From: CAZSPL01 sp964608735
GTDB lineage: Bacteria > JAJVIF01 > JAPKYR01 > CAZSPL01
Length of the DNA: 17,566 nucleotides
NCBI GenBank assembly: GCA_964608735.1
Contig: CAZSPL010000060.1
Location: 1-17,566 of the forward strand
Direction: 5' to 3'
A model generated the notes under the pieces. That model worked only from the letters and a program-made list of their open reading frames with translations. It was not told the origin of the DNA and ran no database searches. How positions within the stretch are numbered: position 1 is the first letter of the stretch; each line of letters opens with the position of its first letter. Of the stretch, positions 14,933 to 17,566 are shown in pieces. A program made the translations under genes and the position numbers.

Positions 14933-14936
14933 AAGC

Positions 14937-14954
14937 CGATGCGGTATAGCATCG
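14937..14954 (+). other. Hairpin after the Clp_N-repeat gene
   Basis: CGATGC (14937-14942) and GCATCG (14949-14954) form a six-pair stem with a six-base loop, four bases after the stop codon. No T-run follows, so it is a poor terminator at best. Confidence 0.35.
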
Positions 14955-15057
14955 CATAAGATTGGATCAATGAACCTTGCGTCTGGTTTGTTGTCTGTAG
15001 TATTAAATAAAACGAGCGCGTGATATTACTGTAATGAAAGGGAATTCAGTGTTCATG

Positions 15058-15086
15058 CGACCGGGAAGGTGACGTTTCCGGCGTCG
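15058..15086 (+). promoter_or_regulatory. Imperfect dyad over the -35 region of the clpC promoter
   Basis: CCGGGAA (15061-15067) pairs with TTTCCGG (15075-15081), with one G-T pair. The outer CGA (15058-15060) and TCG (15084-15086) extend it across a two-base bulge. It covers the place where a -35 box would be, so it may be an operator. It does not match the CIRCE or CtsR consensus. Confidence 0.35.
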
Positions 15087-15101
15087 AAGATTAGACAAAG
15101 G

Positions 15102-15110
15102 TGGTATAAT
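15102..15110 (+). promoter_or_regulatory. Extended -10 promoter of clpC
   Basis: TGGTATAAT combines a TGn extension with a perfect -10 box. No -35 box is present at the right distance, which is usual for extended -10 promoters. Transcription should start near 15117, leaving a leader of about 54 bases. Confidence 0.6.
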
Positions 15111-15170
15111 TTTCAGATATATCGGAGTTTTTCAGGAAACGGCTGGAGACGAGGAGGAGTCTAAAACGAT

Positions 15171-17566
15171 ATGTGGGAAAAATTTACACCGTCCGCCAAG
15201 AGGATCATCAAGTACGCCCACGAAGAGGCCAAGCATTTCCGCTCGAATGCCGTCGATACCGAACACATCCTGCTCGGCCTGATACGGGACAAGAATTCCG
15301 GCGCGATGAAGGCGCTCCAGGCGATGGATGCCAACATAGAGCAGATTCAGAACGCCACGATAAAATCGATAGAGCTCGAGCAGTTCGAAGTCGAGCAACT
15401 CAATTTCAGCAGGCACGCCAAGGATGTTCTTGAGGCGGCATTCCGCGAAGCGAGGAAACTGAAGAAGAATTCCATCGGAAGCGAGCATCTTCTCCTCGGC
15501 CTTATGAAGGTTGAGGGCGGGAAGGCATACCGGATCCTCGCGGAGCATGATATTAACTACCAGAAGGCGGCGAAATTCATCGGGCAAAGCTCCAGGGGGG
15601 GCACCAAGGGCCGGAGCAAGACTCCCACGCTCGATGAGTTCGGCACCGATCTCACGAAGCTCGCCAAGGAAAGCAAGCTCGACCCATGCATCGGCAGGGA
15701 GATCGAGATACGCCGCATCCTGCAGATACTCAGCAAGCGAACGAAGAATAACCCCGTGCTTATCGGCGACCCCGGCGTGGGGAAGACCGCCATCGTCGAA
15801 GGATTGAGCCAGCGCATAATCGACGGCAAGGTGCCGGGAATCCTGCGCGAAGCGAGGGTAGTGAGCCTCGATCTCGCCGGTCTTGTCGCGGGCACCAAAT
15901 TCCGCGGCGAGTTCGAGGACAGGCTCAAGCGTGTGATGAAGGAGATTATCGGCACCGAAGACCCGATTATCCTTTTCATAGATGAGTTGCATACCGTCAT
16001 CGGCGCGGGTGCCGCCGAGGGCGCGATAGATGCGTCCAACATCCTGAAGCCGGCTCTTTCGCGTGGCGAGCTTAGGTGCATCGGTGCCACCACGGCTTCG
16101 GAATACAAGAAGCACATCGAGAGAAACGGCGCGCTCGAACGACGGTTCCAGCCGGTCAATGTCGACGAGCCGACTCTTGACGAGACTATCGAAATCCTCA
16201 ACGGCCTGAGGGAACGCTATGAGGATTATCATAACGTCACGATTACCGATGAGGCGATAAAAGCCGCGTCATATTTTTCGCAGCGGTTCATTTCGAACCG
16301 TTCGCTCCCGGACAAGGCGATAGACCTCGTGGATGAAGCGGCGAGCAAGGTGCGGCTGTTCCAGTATGAAGAGGACGAGTTGAAGAAAGCCGTGGGGATT
16401 TCCGACACTATTCGCACCGGGGCGGAGCGTAAAGCGATTCCCATGGAAGCAGACACATCGGTATTCACGGGAGACATCGATGCCGACATCGATGACAGCG
16501 AGGATGTCGGCAGCCTTACATTCCCCCTCGACGAGCGGGACGACGATGACCTCCCGGCCGTCCCCGAGCCGAAAGAACCCATCAAGCGCCCGAAAGTCGT
16601 CGAAGAGGATATCGCCGAAGTCGTGCATGCGTGGACCGGCATCCCCGTCAGCGCGATTGCCGAAGAGGAGACCAAGAAGCTTCTCCGCACCGAGGAGTAT
16701 TTGTCGAAGCGCGTCATCGGGCAGGAGGAAGCGATAAAGGTGTTGGCGCGGGCGCTTCGGAGGGCGCGGGTCGGTTTGAAGGACCCGATGCGTCCCACCG
16801 GCGCGTTCCTGTTCGCCGGACCCACCGGCGTCGGCAAAACCGAACTGGCGAAGACCCTCGCGGAGTTCCTGTTCGGCGACGAGCGCGCGCTGATACGTTT
16901 CGACATGTCCGAATACATGGAGAAGCATTCGGTAAGCCGCCTTGTCGGCGCTCCGCCGGGCTATGTCGGGTTCGACGAGGGTGGACAGCTTACCGAGGCG
17001 GTCAAGCGCAGGCCGTATTCGGTCATACTTATGGATGAAATCGAGAAAGCGCATTTCGAAGTATTCAATATTTTGCTTCAGGTGATGGAGGACGGCATCA
17101 TCACCGACTCCCACGGACGCCGAGTCGATATGCGCAACACAATATTGATACTGACATCGAACCTCGGCACGTCGTCGATTGGCGTCGATGAACCGATGGG
17201 ATTCCGCTCGAAGTCCGACGAGATGCTTTCGCCGGACCAGATATACAAGCAGATGGAGCCGAAGGTGCGGGAAGCCGTCAAGAAGGCGTTCCGTCCCGAA
17301 TTCCTCAACAGGCTCGACGAGGTGCTGATCTTCCGCGCTTTGACGACAATAGATATCGTCCTGATAGCGAAGAAATTCCTGGCCCGCGTGGCGGAAAGCG
17401 CCCTGCAGCATGAGATCTATCTCAAATTCAGCGACAAGCTTTACGATCACCTGTCTGAGAAGGGCTATTCGAAAACACAGGGCGCGCGTCCTCTGAGAAG
17501 GCTGATAATGAATAAAATCGAGGACCCGCTGAGCGAGCATATACTCAAGAAGGACTTCGAGCCGGG
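15171..17566 (+). CDS. clpC: ATP-dependent Clp protease ATP-binding subunit ClpC, 3' end outside the window
   Basis: ClpC is a hexameric AAA+ unfoldase that feeds substrates to ClpP. The 798 codons seen, with no stop, cover nearly all of the roughly 810-residue family. The Clp_N domain (1-140) keeps the Glu of both repeats (E31 in DTEH, E105 in GSEH), which match B. subtilis E32 and E106 of the phosphoarginine pockets. D1 has Walker A GDPGVGKT (199-206) and Walker B IDE (D271/E272). D2 has Walker A GPTGVGKT (550-557) and MDE (D622/E623). MGF (676-678) sits in the ClpP-binding loop, so ClpP partnership is likely. Between D1 and D2 (about 398-477) the coiled-coil M domain is missing; an acidic linker with runs such as DIDADIDDSED and DERDDDD replaces it. 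ATG 15171 follows GAGGAGGAG (15151-15159). ClpB is excluded by the linker length and ClpA by overall similarity. Confidence 0.95.
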   Translation, partial: MWEKFTPSAKRIIKYAHEEAKHFRSNAVDTEHILLGLIRDKNSGAMKALQAMDANIEQIQNATIKSIELEQFEVEQLNFSRHAKDVLEAAFREARKLKKNSIGSEHLLLGLMKVEGGKAYRILAEHDINYQKAAKFIGQSSRGGTKGRSKTPTLDEFGTDLTKLAKESKLDPCIGREIEIRRILQILSKRTKNNPVLIGDPGVGKTAIVEGLSQRIIDGKVPGILREARVVSLDLAGLVAGTKFRGEFEDRLKRVMKEIIGTEDPIILFIDELHTVIGAGAAEGAIDASNILKPALSRGELRCIGATTASEYKKHIERNGALERRFQPVNVDEPTLDETIEILNGLRERYEDYHNVTITDEAIKAASYFSQRFISNRSLPDKAIDLVDEAASKVRLFQYEEDELKKAVGISDTIRTGAERKAIPMEADTSVFTGDIDADIDDSEDVGSLTFPLDERDDDDLPAVPEPKEPIKRPKVVEEDIAEVVHAWTGIPVSAIAEEETKKLLRTEEYLSKRVIGQEEAIKVLARALRRARVGLKDPMRPTGAFLFAGPTGVGKTELAKTLAEFLFGDERALIRFDMSEYMEKHSVSRLVGAPPGYVGFDEGGQLTEAVKRRPYSVILMDEIEKAHFEVFNILLQVMEDGIITDSHGRRVDMRNTILILTSNLGTSSIGVDEPMGFRSKSDEMLSPDQIYKQMEPKVREAVKKAFRPEFLNRLDEVLIFRALTTIDIVLIAKKFLARVAESALQHEIYLKFSDKLYDHLSEKGYSKTQGARPLRRLIMNKIEDPLSEHILKKDFEP

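Noticed and set aside
15025..15035. Short palindrome ATTACTGTAAT in the clpC leader region
   Set aside because: Only five base pairs per arm with no extension; expected by chance in a region of this length.
14933..15170. Small gene or RNA in the 238-base gap before clpC
   Set aside because: No open frame with a ribosome site, no tRNA-like fold and no CRISPR repeats were seen; the gap is explained by the clpC promoter region.
15132..16232. A 366-codon open frame on the minus strand over the start of clpC
   Set aside because: It lies opposite the Clp_N and D1 regions, whose motifs are intact on the + strand; no recognisable domain is encoded.
16269..17540. A 423-codon open frame on the minus strand inside clpC
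   Set aside because: It is the mirror of a strongly conserved AAA+ gene, has no family match and no ribosome site; the GC-rich codons of clpC keep the opposite frame free of stops.

Overview
This is a bacterial chromosome segment of moderately high GC in which every gene I can support reads on the + strand. It falls into two blocks. Positions 1-9579 are a division and cell wall (dcw) cluster. Positions 9657-17566 are an accessory-looking block that ends in a Clp ATPase. The phylum cannot be fixed from the sequence. A dcw cluster with a DUF881 protein and a small basic protein (Sbp/DUF1290) between ftsQ and ftsA resembles Gram-positive clusters, but the radical SAM gene, the SBBP-repeat protein and the domain fusions downstream would also fit an uncultivated lineage.

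Layout of the first block: the 3' end of murD (1-273), ftsW (275-1453), murB (1488-2561), ftsQ/divIB (2578-3543), a DUF881 membrane protein (3546-4349), sbp (4346-4690), a strong sigma70-type promoter (4712-4740), ftsA (4811-6040), a perfect hairpin (6052-6072), ftsZ (6092-7327), a B12-binding-type radical SAM protein (7335-8858) and yggS (8863-9579). The genes are tightly packed. They cover late peptidoglycan precursor synthesis (MurB, MurD), septal glycan polymerisation (FtsW), the divisome scaffold (FtsQ) and the Z ring with its membrane anchor (FtsZ, FtsA). murG and murC, which normally lie between ftsW and murB, are absent here.

Layout of the second block: a secreted six-repeat SBBP protein (9657-10991), a consensus promoter (11031-11060), a fusion of a ClpC-type N domain with a membrane-anchored family 2 glycosyltransferase (11106-12563), a family 4-type glycosyltransferase (12565-13683), a hairpin terminator (13682-13707), a protein built of four degenerate Clp_N half-repeats followed by a type II secretion ATPase N-terminal (MshEN-like) domain (13769-14932), a 238-base leader with an extended -10 promoter, and clpC (15171 to beyond the window).

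The most interesting signal is this second block. Three of four consecutive genes carry Clp N domains. The domain fused to the glycosyltransferase is near-identical to the one on the neighbouring ClpC at its start (23 of the first 23 residues, with silent differences in 9 of those codons). It has kept the conserved Glu of the first repeat and lost the one in the second. The ClpC also lacks the coiled-coil middle domain usual in the family and has an acidic, probably disordered linker in its place. I infer, without proof, a module in which ClpC recognition domains are shared between a protease chaperone and an envelope-glycan enzyme.
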